Below, piece after piece: positions 1 through 8,799 of a stretch of DNA of 64,000 bases. A model generated the notes under the pieces. The model did not search any database. It had not been told where the DNA came from and saw only the letters and a program-made list of their open reading frames with translations. The DNA comes from Symbiodinium microadriaticum (taxonomy: Eukaryota; Sar; Dinophyceae; Suessiales; Symbiodiniaceae): contig LSRX01000347.1 of assembly GCA_001939145.1 (NCBI GenBank), positions 43,513 through 107,512 of the forward strand, in the 5' to 3' direction. The first letter of the stretch is position 1; each line of letters starts with the position of its first letter. Position numbers and translations under genes: made by a program.

Positions 1-174
1 TGCACAGGCGACGGCAAGGATGTGAAGGAACGGACTTCTAATTTCTCAATGTTATGGGATTCTAAGGGTGGGTGGGTGTTATGTCTAAGTTGTGAGTGTA
101 ACTGTACTAAAAAACTACTCGACCGGAGCTGCTGAACCTTAAACCCCTAAACCCTAAACCCTAAACTCGCCCAG

Positions 175-277
175 GAGAGCCAAGGGATCGAGCTCCAAAA
201 GCAAGAAGGGCCAAGGGGAACGGAGCGATGCTGCCGTCTGCGAAATCGTGGAGGCAGATGAGTTTTCGGGCTTCCGG
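175..277 (+). CDS. Possible exon, Lys/Ser-rich then acidic
   Basis: After the acceptor CCCAG the frame reads RAKGSSSKSKKGQGERSD followed by AAVCEIVEADEFSGF. It starts basic and Ser-rich and ends acidic. The codon use is GC-rich, unlike the A/T-rich telomere-like sequence just upstream. The 3' limit is unclear. No family recognised. Confidence 0.4.
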
Positions 278-392
278 GTTTTTTGGGGCTTCCAGGTTTT
301 TGGGCTCAGGGCAATAAAGGGGGCTAAATAATTTCATTTTTTTAGGGTCCCCCTAAGCCTAACTCCTACAGTCTTGGGGGTCTTACTAATTA

Positions 393-502
393 CTTGGAGG
401 ATCAGGGGATTTAGTCAGTAGGGAAAAACTATGGCTATCTCTACTTATAACCTTCACTAGGGTACTTATAACCCTACTTACTAAGTCCCCTGATCCTTTC
501 AG
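393..502. mobile_element. Family J palindromic element
   Basis: The ends CTTGGAGGATCAGGGG and CCCCTGATCCTTTCAG are inverted repeats. A second inverted pair, TTAGTCAGTAGG/CCTACTTACTAA, lies just inside. It is non-coding and ends in CAG like a splice acceptor. Related copies lie near 4791, 18440 and 34304, with a half copy at 17369. Confidence 0.7.
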
Positions 503-775
503 TCGAAGAGGGAGTTGGGGCACAGCACCGTATGGTTCTTCGAGGGAAACCTAGGGGTTCGGCTTCTGAATCAAACCCGAAAATCTGAACTCCAGCAGTC
601 TGACTCTGCAGTAGTAGTAACATGGAAAGCAGGAACTCCGAAAGTAGGAAGAATGGAAAATTTTCTTGTTTAAAAGAGCACGTTTAGGGCAACAAGTAAT
701 GGAATCATGATACTGGCCTCAGTAAGAGCCCTAAACCCTAAACCCTAAAAACCCTAAACCCCACCTCCACCGCAG
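503..775. other. Intron sequence, nothing further recognised
   Basis: Mixed A/T-rich sequence with one telomere-like tract (about 730-760). No supported exon or element. Confidence 0.4.
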
Positions 776-838
776 GCTTCACGGAACAAGCTGACGGTGC
801 GGAAACTCAGCGGTGAGGTCGCTGGAGAGTCTCGCAAC
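776..838 (+). CDS. Exon upstream of introner L
   Basis: After CCGCAG the frame reads ASRNKLTVRKLSGEVAGESRN. It ends in phase 0 exactly where the family L element intron begins, with GC as donor. The next exon at 955 continues in the same phase. Basic and polar; function not recognised. Confidence 0.5.
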
Positions 839-842
839 GCAG

Positions 843-954
843 CTAGGTTCCCCAGTAGTACCCTTTTGCCCTTTTTATTTGGGGGTCTCCTTATTAAAGC
901 CGAATAATAGGAAAAAGGGTACCCTTATCAATAAGGGGTTACTGGGGAACCTAG
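843..954. mobile_element. Family L introner-like element with 4-bp TSD
   Basis: Perfect terminal inverted repeats CTAGGTTCCCCAGTA / TACTGGGGAACCTAG enclose about 80 bp that is itself partly palindromic (ACCCTTTT / AAAAGGGTACCC). It is flanked by GCAG at 839-842 and 955-958, a 4-bp target-site duplication. The intron can be read as 839-954 with GC donor (from the TSD) and AG acceptor (from the element end). Confidence 0.8.
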
Positions 955-1031
955 GCAGATGGGGCGCTAGCTAATTCGAGGCCCGCTTGGGCGTACCAGT
1001 TGAGAATGACGATCTCCTTGGGCACCCCAGG
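955..1031 (+). CDS. Exon downstream of introner L
   Basis: It opens directly after the L element: ADGALANSRPAWAYQLRM then TISLGTPG, phase 0 relative to 776-838. The end is uncertain; the frame meets a stop at 1045. Unrecognised product. Confidence 0.4.
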
Positions 1032-1587
1032 CAGGTGCCCTAGTTAACAGAATAAGCAAGCCAAGAATTAACATGAATAATAAGACTGTAGCACTGCGTA
1101 ACAGGATGTGATAAGTAGGGATTAGTGGAAGTGGTGCTCGTCGTCGTCGTCGTCGTCGTCGCAGAAGCCACAGCGACAACGAGCATGTTCTCACCGGATT
1201 TCGTTCTGTTAGTGGCAACAAGAGGTAGAACCTCAAGCCAAAATCAGCGGCTGAACACTTGGCCCCTTATAATCGAAAGCGAGTGACCAGAAATTGCAAG
1301 ACTTCAGCCATCATTGATTGCGACTGATGTATGACGATTAGCTATCGAGGATGCCGAGGACGTGTCCAGTATACGGACGCAAGAGTAAGGCATGTGGGGA
1401 TTAAGAAGGGCTCGACATTCTGCAGGCACCGTTCGAGGCCTGCGATGTACATCGTTTACCGCTCGTTTGCTTACCTGAGGAAGCAACAGTCTCCGAAATC
1501 ATGTGTGCCTTAGTGGAGGGAGCTATCCTCCTCACCAAGAATTGCAGAAACTGAAGTTCGAGCACAGCCATTCCTGCCGCAGCTCAG

Positions 1588-1779
1588 GAGCAGGAAGAAG
1601 TGAACGTGGACAAGGTGAAGCCTCTTGCAGCGACCTGCACATGGTCCGGTCTTGGGTCGATCGGCACCCAGGTGCTGTCTGCGTTTGCGGCGTGTTCTTG
1701 CAGGGCGCAGGATTTTCAAGCCCTGCTGCAGCAAGAGCCTCTACTGAAATGCCTAGACAGGGCTGCATGTGGACGTCGA
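1588..1779 (+). CDS. Exon, unrecognised helical piece
   Basis: The acceptor is CTCAG and the donor a good GTAGGTGAG at 1780. The frame includes VKPLAATCTWSGLGSIGTQV and DFQALLQQEPLLKCLDRAAC, with a leucine-rich helical look. 192 bases, phase 0 at the end. It may belong to the N-terminal part of the giant protein. Confidence 0.55.
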
Positions 1780-1937
1780 GTAGGTGAGACTTTTTCCAAT
1801 CCAATGTCACGGGGCCGCCCAAGTCTCCCCCCCCACCTTGCTCGTTGTGGTGGTTAGCCTCAAAAAACCAAGGAAAAGCAGGGACCAATAAACACCCTAG
1901 ATAGCAGGATCCTGAACACAAGGACCCATAAATTCGA

Positions 1938-2052
1938 TGCACCAAGGACTGCTGGCGTGGGCTGCAGACGATGCTGCGAGCAGATGCATACCGAGGCGGT
2001 GCATGGTGGCTGGAAGCAGTCAGGCTCGCCTTGTCTCGGATTCAAGGGCATC
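1938..2052 (+). CDS. Possible exon, Trp/Leu-rich
   Basis: The frame reads KDCWRGLQTMLRADAYRGGA then WWLEAVRLALSRIQG. It is helical with clustered tryptophans. A second frame is also open here, so the frame choice is a judgement based on composition. Confidence 0.4.
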
Positions 2053-2490
2053 AAATCCTGAGATGAACATAGCTTTGGAGGCGCTGTTTAGGCTTTACGC
2101 GGTTTTAAGCCGGTTTCTAAAGTGGTTTGCAAAGGCGTTGATAAAGGTTTTTATCCGAGGAGCCTTTTTGGGGATTCACGACTGGGCCCTCACTCCCATT
2201 CTTGAGCTCTTGTCACAGATCGTAGCAACCTTAGATAGGCCAACCACACATTACTTGGGGCTCATACGCCTTAAGAAGTAGCAGCCTTTCATGAAGGACA
2301 CCATCTTCAGCAGGTCTAGTCGACCTGAAGGAAAATTGCAAATCCACTATACCTCTCGCGACCTTATAACCAGGTTCCCCAGTGTCATTCCTTGGTGTCC
2401 TTTGCCGGGGGGGAGGGGGGGCTTCCTACGAAAATTGAGAAGTTGGCAACTAAACACTAAGCTCTTAGCCCCAAGCCCCTCGACCCTCAG

Positions 2491-2618
2491 GCAAGCTACT
2501 GCCGAGCCAAGCAAAGCACGGGAGGCAGATGGTCCATGCAGAGTCCTTCTACGGAGACTTGAGCCTCTTTTCCTTGCTTCAGCCGGTCCGCTTCGACCCA
2601 GAAGGAGCAAGAGGGAGG
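2491..2618 (+). CDS. Exon ending just before a family E element
   Basis: Acceptor CCCTCAG, donor GTTAAC at 2619. The frame includes QMVHAESFYGDLSLFSLLQ and PVRFDPEGARGR. The transposon-like family E copy begins about 8 bases into the intron. Function not recognised. Confidence 0.55.
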
Positions 2619-2626
2619 GTTAACAT

Positions 2627-2724
2627 AGGGCCCGTAATAGTTGGAATAGGGTTTTGCGGGGCATTTTATACAAAAAGAAACCCCCCAGAATAGTATAGGT
2701 AATTTTTTCAGGCCCCTATATCAG
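2627..2724. mobile_element. Family E palindromic element
   Basis: Arms GGAATAGGGTTTTG… and …CCCAGAATAGTATAGG with outer GGGCCC / GGCCCC form a degenerate hairpin. Compare the better copies at 19662 and 32284. Confidence 0.55.
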
Positions 2725-2747
2725 GGTGTGGGGTTTGGGGTTTAGGG

Positions 2748-2880
2748 CAGATGGAAGACAGGAATGGTTTGACATCTCGAACGCAAGCATTGGTCACCAT
2801 TGGTCACATAAGTCCTGCTGCTGTCAAGCATTGCAGAATTATTGCGGCCCATTGGTGTCAAATCTTTCCTACTAGCTTGC
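2748..2880 (+). CDS. Weak candidate exon
   Basis: An open frame with a plausible acceptor reads MEDRNGLTSRTQALVTIGHI and AAVKHCRIIAAHWCQIF. It runs straight into CCCTAAA repeats. No similarity recognised. Confidence 0.25.
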
Positions 2881-2884
2881 ACAT

Positions 2885-3140
2885 AAGCCCTAAACCCCTT
2901 AACCCTAAACCCCTAAACCCTAAACCCCTAGACCCTAAATCCCTAAACCCCTGAGCCCCTAAAATGTGTATACAAGGCAATGATCAAGACCACCGGCTTC
3001 TCTCTTGTTTAGGACTTTTGTGGGGCATCAGGGCCTCAACCCTAGAGAACCAAACCCTGAACCCTAAAGCCATAATCCCTAAACCCTAAAAACCCTGAAC
3101 CCTAAAACCCTAAAGCCCTAAAACCCTAAAGCCCTAATCC
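2885..3140 (+). repeat. Interstitial telomere-like tracts (CCCTAAA type)
   Basis: Two blocks (2885-2955, 3045-3140) of degenerate CCCTAAA/CCCCTAAA units interrupted by unique sequence. This is the C-rich orientation of a TTTAGGG telomere motif. It lies inside the gene, so it is not a chromosome end. Confidence 0.85.
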
Positions 3141-3182
3141 CCCAAAGCGCCAAGAATCCCTAAAGCCCCAAGAAAGCCCAAG

Positions 3183-3299
3183 CTTTCAAAGGAGGAGCGT
3201 TCGAAGAAGAGCAGCTCTGTCGGGCCTTGCAGGGCCTGGATGCCAGAGAGATCTCAGAGGCACTGTCCGTATCCCCCGATGGTGACGAAGTCGACGCAG
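3183..3299 (+). CDS. Exon, acidic helical piece
   Basis: The frame reads FKGGAFEEEQLCRALQGLDA then REISEALSVSPDGDEVDAG. The composition is strongly protein-like and GC-rich between telomere-like repeats. The donor is uncertain (GC or GG). Unrecognised. Confidence 0.55.
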
Positions 3300-3474
3300 G
3301 GTTTTGGGGGTTTAGGGGTTCAGGGCTTGGGGGTTTATAGAAACCTCCACAAAGTTGGGAACCGGATTAAGGACGAATAGTCCCAGGATTCCCTATACAG
3401 TACTCTTAAGGATTGAGGCTGTTGGGTTTCCAAGTTTTGGGCTTCCACTATATACTACAAACACCCGACCTCAG

Positions 3475-3560
3475 ACCTTGAGAGCCCAATACCCCTTTAT
3501 CAAGGAAGGTACCATAAATCATAACATGAAGCCCCCTATAATTTAAGGTCCGTTCCTTTT
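3475..3560. mobile_element. Family D half or decayed copy
   Basis: It contains GAGAGCCCAATACCCCTTTA and the inner ATAATTTAAGG motif of family D (complete copies at 11769 and 36117). The right arm is degraded. Confidence 0.5.
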
Positions 3561-3869
3561 TCCTTTAAAGACATAAAGACACCCCTATCATAGTACTTTC
3601 GTAGGTACTCTTTAAGGAACCCTGGTAGAGAACCCTTAAAGGTACCTTCAAGGAACCCCACTATGGTGTATTCCCAAATCATGATATTAAGCCCCCCAGT
3701 ATTTAAGGTTTAACTGAGGCAAGGACTATTCGGCAAATCACAATCTTAAGGCCCCTACAACTTAAGGCACATTCCTAACGTAACGGGGTGGGGGGGGGGC
3801 TATTTAAGAAAAGAAACTGACCCTTAAAGGAACCCCTGTTATAGTACATTTCCTTAAGTCTAGGACTTC
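3561..3869. other. Intron with direct-repeat fragments, no exon
   Basis: It holds repeated AAGGAACCC(C/T) and CTTAAGG pieces related to families D and E, plus a G run near 3787. No coding support. Confidence 0.5.
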
Positions 3870-4045
3870 TTCAGGAGTGTAGTTACCGTTGTAGGAGCCT
3901 TACATAAGGTCTATATACCCTATAGAAGCCCTATATACCCTAAACTCCCCACCTGCAGCTTCCTTTAACTAAACCCCTAAACCCTAAAACCCTAAACCCT
4001 AAACCCCACAACCCCTAAACTCCCCCACCTGTAGTTTCCTTTAAT
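3870..4045. mobile_element. Family I element split by a telomere-like tract
   Basis: It starts CTAGGACTTCTTCAGG and has the family core CTATATACCCTATAGAAGCC. The right arm (about 30 bp beginning TAAACTCC) occurs twice, at 3941-3970 and 4016-4045, on either side of a CCCTAAA tract. The tract therefore appears to have been inserted with duplication of the arm. Confidence 0.7.
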
Positions 4046-4329
4046 TTGAGGGGGGCCCCCTTGGGATCTCTGGGGAGGCAGCGCAGGAAGCTCTTTGGAA
4101 CTCCCTGCTTGGAGAGCGGCGCCTGGGCCGTTTTTTTTCTTTGGCCCCGTTTTTTAAGGAGCCCTTGAAAGGAACGCTTATTACCCCTACCCTTAAAGGA
4201 ACTCATATTTTTGTGGCTTTTTTTTGGGCCGAAAGACCCGACTATAGAAGGCTTTTTGGGCTATTTTGATGCTCGGGGTTAAAGGGGCCCTTTAAGGAAC
4301 CCTTGTAAAGGGGGGAGCCTCTAAGGGCT

Positions 4330-4625
4330 CCTTAAAGGGTTCCTTGATGGGCTGTCGGGGTTTAGGGTATAGGGGTTAGGGCTTGGGGTTTCAGGGTTTA
4401 GGGTTTTGGGGGTTTAGCGTTTAGGGTTTAGGGTATGGAGGTTACGGTTTGGGGTCTTAGAGATTCTTAAGAGTCTTAGAAGGGCTTAGGGTTAGGGGTT
4501 TCAGGGTTTAGGGTCTTTAAGGGATCCTTTTGAAGATGGGTTTCCAGATTTTAGGATTGTAGGGCTTTCGGGTTCGGAGCTTAAGCTTTCAGAGTTCAGG
4601 ATTTAGGGTTTAGGGCGTTTCAGTT
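4330..4625 (+). repeat. TTTAGGG-type degenerate tract
   Basis: G-rich orientation telomere-like units (TTTAGGG, TTTAGGGTATAGGGG and variants) with unique spacers. The stretch from 4046 to 4330 upstream has only short AAGGAACCC-type pieces and no exon. Confidence 0.75.
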
Positions 4626-4790
4626 CAGGTTTGGGGAGAAGGCGAAAACACAAAGTCCTTTAAGCCTTCTTTCTGATGTGTTTGCGAGTACGTTGCTCAA
4701 TTAGGAATGTTGATCTCCTTGAGTGTTCTACTGGAGTTCCAAGCTTTTTGTTGGAGGTACGTTTACGAATTTGGTCCTGCTGGCTCCTTG

Positions 4791-4912
4791 CTTGGAGGGT
4801 CGGGAGACTTAGGAAGTAGGTGATAAGTAGAGTTATAAATAGCCTAATTGTGGTTATGATACCTGCAACTCTATATAAGCTAACTACTTCCTAAGCCCCC
4901 CAACCCTCCAAG
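4791..4912. mobile_element. Family J palindromic element
   Basis: CTTGGAGGGTCGGGAGACTT at the left is mirrored by AAGCCCCCCAACCCTCCAAG at the right. The inner arms GGAAGTAGGTGATAAGTAGAG / AACTACTTCC also pair. Confidence 0.75.
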
Positions 4913-4977
4913 TGTAGGTTTGGTTCTAAAAATTCCTAACGGCTTCTTCATCCACTCCTTGAGAGCTGAGGTACCAC

Positions 4978-5112
4978 CTAAACCCCTAAACCCTTAAACC
5001 CTAAACCCCTAAAACCCTAAAACCTGAAACCCTTAACCCGGAAACCCGAAACCTTAAAACCCTAAACCCCTAAAACCCTACAACCCTGAACCCCTAAAAC
5101 CCCAAAACCCTA
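4978..5112 (+). repeat. CCCTAAA-type telomere-like tract
   Basis: Degenerate CCCCTAAACCCTTAAACCC units directly upstream of the exon at 5118. Confidence 0.8.
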
Positions 5113-5117
5113 CTGAG

Positions 5118-5172
5118 GCACCATGTGCAGGACTTGTTCCGTCTGCTCCGGCTCGTCGAGCCGCCTCTTCGC
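5118..5172 (+). CDS. Short exon with canonical donor
   Basis: Acceptor CTGAG, donor GTGAGC at 5173. The 55 bases encode HHVQDLFRLLRLVEPPLR, an amphipathic helix. Unrecognised. Confidence 0.5.
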
Positions 5173-5219
5173 GTGAGCAAAGCGGAGTTCGGGCGTTGAG
5201 GGCATCTTTCGGGTTAAGG

Positions 5220-5390
5220 CTTCCTGGTTGATGGCTTTAGGGTTTAGAGTTTGGGGTTTAGGGTTTTGGGTGTTTTAGGGGTTTAGGGAGTTGTAGCGGT
5301 TTTAGAGTTTTAGGCTTTAGGGGTGTTAGAGTTTTAGAGTTAAGGGTTCCCTTTTGGTGGCTTTAGAGTTTTGGGGTTTCGGGTAGGGCT
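5220..5390 (+). repeat. TTTAGGG-type degenerate tract
   Basis: Variants of TTTAGGG/TTTTAGGG. GGCTTTAGGGTTTAGAG near 5233 recurs in altered form near 5360 (GGCTTTAGAGTTTTGGGG), suggesting an old local duplication. Confidence 0.7.
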
Positions 5391-5406
5391 GCGAGCCCAA
5401 TGTGCT

Positions 5407-5514
5407 GGGTGCTTGTTCAGGAGTTTAAATTTAAGCTACCATAATGGGGATCTATGTTAAATTACATGGTTTCCTTATTATGGTAGCTCAAATGAAATCC
5501 CTTAACAGGAAGCC
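5407..5514. mobile_element. Family A palindromic element
   Basis: Family A is marked by GGGTTCTTGTTA ends and inner arms AGTTACCATAATAAGG…CCTTATTATGGTAACT. Here the ends have diverged (GGGTGCTTGTTC / CTTAACAGGAAGCC), but the inner arms CTACCATAATGG and CCTTATTATGGTAGC are clear. Confidence 0.75.
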
Positions 5515-5628
5515 AGGATGTCACCTGCGGCTCTGCAGAGATTCCGTGCGACTCGAACTGTCCTCAGCTTGACCCCCTCCCTAACTACGGTTTAGGGGCC
5601 GTTTAGGGTTTAGGGTGCTGCCCTTCTA

Positions 5629-5756
5629 GCTTGTGACGACGAGAGCCTGAGACCGCGAAGCGCTCAAAAGCTCCAGGACTCTAGTTCCGAAACCTCTTAT
5701 AGGAACCCGAAGAAGGCCGCGGAACCTGAACCCAAAGCAAACAAACAGCCCCCATG
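5629..5756 (+). CDS. Candidate exon, polar and disordered
   Basis: The frame reads DDESLRPRSAQKLQDSSSET then SYRNPKKAAEPEPKANKQPP. It would be an unstructured Lys/Pro/Glu linker. The GT at 5757 immediately precedes the CTAGG end of a family I element, as in the intron filled by element K at 33.5 kb. Confidence 0.4.
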
Positions 5757-5758
5757 GT

Positions 5759-5906
5759 CTAGGACATTTGCAGGTGGGTAGCTACCGTCATAGGAGCCTT
5801 ATAGAAGGTCTATATACCCTAAACTCCCCACCTGTAGTTTCCTTTAACTAAACCCCTAAAACCCTAAACCCTGTATACCCTAAACTCCCCACCTGTAGTT
5901 TCCTTT
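5759..5906. mobile_element. Family I element split by a telomere-like tract
   Basis: It starts CTAGGACATTTGCAGGTGGG. Its right arm, a 33-bp stretch beginning TATACCCTAAACTCC, is present twice without any mismatch (5813-5845 and 5874-5906). Between the copies is a short AACCCCTAAAACCCTAAACC tract. Confidence 0.85.
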
Positions 5907-5929
5907 TACATGGGGCCTCATGAAACCCC

Positions 5930-6000
5930 GGGGTAGAGCCGAGGAAAGCTGCAGTCCCGCAGGGGGATGGCACTGAGGGAGGTGCCTTTCTGCTTTGGGG
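5930..6000 (+). CDS. Weak candidate exon
   Basis: The open frame EPRKAAVPQGDGTEGGAFLL follows TAG/GCAG acceptor-like sites. Only composition supports it. Confidence 0.25.
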
Positions 6001-6039
6001 TCAGATGTTCATAGGAACGCTTTAGAGGGGGAGCCTTTT

Positions 6040-6180
6040 GAGGGGGAGGGTTCAGGGTTCCTTAAAAGGGTTCCTTGATGGGCTGTAGGGGTTTAGGGTA
6101 TAGGGGTTCGGGTTTGGGGTTTCAGGGTTTCAGGGTTCAGGGTTTTAGGGTTAGGGGTTTAGGGTTTCAGCAGGAGTCTT
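6040..6180 (+). repeat. TTTAGGG-type degenerate tract
   Basis: Units of TTTAGGG, TTCAGGG and TATAGGGG. CTTAAA(A)GGGTTCCTTGATGGGCTGT(A/C)GGGG around 6060-6090 is also found near 4335-4360, so the two tracts share unique flanking sequence. Confidence 0.75.
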
Positions 6181-6279
6181 CTCCCGGGAGCGAATCTGGC
6201 TCCCTCTAGTAGATTCTTGTATCGGGCTTCCTGGGTGCATCTATGGTTCTTAGGAATGTTCAACTGAGTTCTCGCCGAT

Positions 6280-6380
6280 GAACTGAAGTAAAGTTACCCT
6301 GATCAGTGAACCCTTTGGCGTGCTAGAAAACCGCTATATACCGCCCATTATGGTAACTTAATGAAGCCCCAGATAATCGG
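6280..6380. mobile_element. Decayed palindrome related to family A
   Basis: AAGTAAAGTTACCCTGATCAG and CCATTATGGTAACTTAATGAAG keep the TTACC…GGTAA arms of family A. The ends are lost. Confidence 0.45.
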
Positions 6381-7445
6381 CGCATCGTGCAATCTAAGAT
6401 TAGAGTTCAACCTTTCTTGAAGATCAACCATGGCCCCCGAACAAGACCCTAAAACCCGACAAAAACCCTAAAAAACCCTAAAAAACCCCAAACCAAGTCC
6501 TTAAAGACAACCCGAGAACCCCGAACCTGAAACCCTAATCCCCTTGAAACCCCCCAAACCCTCGGCTGCCCTAAGCTTCAATAAGGCTTTAATAAAGGCT
6601 TAACACGGCCTTAATACTAGGGCTTTTGCAAGGGCTTCGTTTGGCTTTACTAAGCTGCAGCGCAACGGGGGGGCCCTCCCCCAAACCAGGCCCGCGGGGG
6701 GAGATGTTCCAGTTGCGAAATACTCAGGCAGTTTAGGGGTTGGGGTTTAGGAGTTTAGGAGTTTAGGGGTTAGGTTCAGGAGTTTAGGAGTTTAGGGGTT
6801 AGGGTTTTAGGAGTTTAAGGGTTAGGGGTTTAGGGTTAAGGGTTTCTCAGGCACTCCCTTGAGCCTCACGGAAAATAGCTGATTCACAAAGCAGGCTTCT
6901 GTCACTGGGTGTGGGGGAGGGGGGGAGTTCGTTGGCCCCACAGCTCCAAGACTCGATTCCATAAGCCTTAAACCCGAAAGCCTAAACCCCTAAACCGGCT
7001 GGCAGGATCTGCTACAGCAGAGGCCAGGCCTCAAATCCCCCAGAGACTTCACAATGCCTTGATTCAGGAGTGTTGGACTTGAGGGCCTAGGGGGTTTAGA
7101 GCTTGGGTTTTTAAGAGCTTCAGTAGGGTTTCGGAGTTTCGGAGTTAGGGTTTCAAGTGTAGGGTTTAGGGTGTGGGCGTTCTGTGAGATATAGCAGGAT
7201 CCTGACTTTTAGCTGCTGAATATTGGAGCTTCAGGGGGTATCACGTGAGGCAAAGGTTCTGATAGCTGCGAGGTGTGCGCGAGGTCAGGAGTCTTTAGGG
7301 ACACTAGAAGGGACCCCTAATCCTAATACCCTATAGAACCCGTATACACCCCTTATATAGTCTCATAAAGCCCCTATATAACCCCTTAGGACTCAGGGGT
7401 CACAAGGTTTGGGTTTAAGGGTTTCGACTCGCAGCGCCCTGCCAG
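6381..7445. other. Long intron with telomere-like tracts, no exon recognised
   Basis: It contains CCCTAAA/AAACCCTA tracts (6445-6560), TTTAGGAG/TTTAGGGGTT tracts (6730-6845, 7120-7170), a G run at 6911 and a short ACCCCTATATA cluster (7320-7390). No coding support. Confidence 0.55.
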
Positions 7446-7618
7446 ATGATGCTGCATTCGCTGCTGGGGAGTCGAAGCTTGGAGAAGTACCTCCAGCTCG
7501 CCATGAAGAATGCGCGATCCAACGGCGCGAAGCGCGTGACGTTCCACCAGCTTTGTCAGATCTTCTCAGAGGCAAGCCCGCTCGTGCGCCGCAACGTCCA
7601 ACCCACCTTCGAAACCGG
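7446..7618 (+). CDS. Exon, helical, unrecognised
   Basis: Acceptor CTGCCAG, donor GTCAAC at 7619. The frame reads MMLHSLLGSRSLEKYLQLAM, then KNARSNGAKRVTFHQLCQIF and SEASPLVRRNVQPTFETG. A helical, well-balanced composition argues for real coding. The next exon at 7837 resembles it in style. Confidence 0.6.
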
Positions 7619-7836
7619 GTCAACTCAAAGAACCTGCTTTTGAGTTGTCATGATGAGGACATCTGCTATCAAAAACGACCCTCCTAGCAGCAACTAAGTT
7701 AATAATTTTTCGGTAAAGAAACCCAGGAAAAGAAAGCTAAGACTAAATTCCACAAAAACACCTAAACCCTAAACCCTAAGACTTTTTCCCATAAAAACCA
7801 AACCCTCCAACCCTAAGCCCCTAAAAACACACCCAG

Positions 7837-7935
7837 GAAGCGCTCTTCAACTTCGCGGTCTCGGAGGCCTCTTGGTCCGCGGCCGGCACGCCGAGGGAGC
7901 GCTTCGAGGAAGCTCTAAGCTCCTGGGCTGCTCAG
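7837..7935 (+). CDS. Exon, unrecognised
   Basis: Acceptor ACACCCAG. The frame reads EALFNFAVSEASWSAAGTPR then ERFEEALSSWAAQ. The donor is uncertain, probably GC near the end. Unique GC-rich sequence between telomere-like introns. Confidence 0.6.
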
Positions 7936-7939
7936 TAGC

Positions 7940-8225
7940 ATACTTTTTTTACTTTTTTGGAATCCTGGGTTCAGGGGTTTAGGGGTATATTACAACTAAC
8001 TTTTTTTACTTTTTTGGAATCCTGGGTTCAGGGTCTAGGGTTTAGGGGCATATTACATCTAACCTTAAAAAGTACATACTTTTTTAGGCTTTCGCGGTTT
8101 AGGGTTTTAGGGTTTCTAGGGTTTAGGGTTTAGGGTTTCTAGGGTTTAGGGTCTAGGGGTTCTAGGGATCCTGGGCTCCTAGTCTATTACAACTAACCTT
8201 CAAAAGTGTATATACTTTTTTTTCA
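7940..8225 (+). repeat. Tandem 60-bp repeat with TTTAGGG units
   Basis: ACTTTTTTGGAATCCTGGGTTCAGG occurs at about 7950 and again at about 8010. CATATTACA(A/T)CTAAC follows each. A third, shorter relative lies near 8185-8215. TTTAGGG/TCTAGGG units fill the space. Confidence 0.7.
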
Positions 8226-8270
8226 GGGGGTTTACTGAAGAGCCTAGGCTCCTTTGCGGGGCTTCTTTGC

Positions 8271-8288
8271 AGAGACTGGGACGAGGAC
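8271..8288 (+). repeat. Exon-edge echo 1 (GACTGGGACGAGGA)
   Basis: AGAGACTGGGACGAGGA follows TTTGC here, is repeated near 8493 (GGACTGGGACGAGGA), and is the start of the exon at 9376. All are in the same orientation, with telomere-like tracts between them. Confidence 0.8.
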
Positions 8289-8420
8289 CCTGAAGGGTTT
8301 TAGGGGTTTTTAGGGCTTTAAGGGGTTTTTTAGGGGTTTTCAGGGTTTTTAGGGTTTGTTGGGTTTAGGGTCTAGGGGTTTAGGGTTTTACGGGTTCTAG
8401 GGGTTCTAGGGGCTTGAGCC
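8289..8420 (+). repeat. TTTAGGG-type degenerate tract
   Basis: TTTTAGGGGTTTTTAGGG and TCTAGGGG variants between echo copies 1 and 2. Confidence 0.8.
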
Positions 8421-8492
8421 CTTAGTTAAGGAATATACCTTTAAGGCAAATCATTAAGGCCCCTATGGGTGAAAAACAGAATTGGGATCACT

Positions 8493-8507
8493 GGACTGGG
8501 ACGAGGA
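8493..8507 (+). repeat. Exon-edge echo 2
   Basis: The second copy of GGACTGGGACGAGGA, in unique surroundings followed by CGCCAAGCC. Confidence 0.75.
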
Positions 8508-8594
8508 CGCCAAGCCTTAGATCGTAAAGCCCTAGAAAGCACACCCTAAAGTCTACAACGCGAAGGCCTGAAGCGGATTCGGATGGGGAATTTC

Positions 8595-8682
8595 ATAAGG
8601 AAGCTAACATAATACCTGAACCGAGGTATTGGCCATATGCCCATATTATGGCAACTTAACTACGACCCGTAACACCCGGTAA
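8595..8682. mobile_element. Decayed palindrome related to family A
   Basis: AAGCTAACATAATACCTG is answered by CATATTATGGCAACTTAAC. The ends are degraded. Confidence 0.4.
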
Positions 8683-8799
8683 AGTACTCATCGAATCATA
8701 TTCAAATATCTGCTCGGAGCAAAAATCAAAGTTCCTTCACAAGAACCCGGCTTGAAAACGACTGGTACCAACATGATTCTTCCGGGCTCCTGACTCCGT

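Noticed and set aside
2057..2280. Hydrophobic frame LEALFRLYAVLSRFLKWFAK as a membrane exon
   Set aside because: A/T-rich codons, no acceptor, and a better frame exists just upstream.
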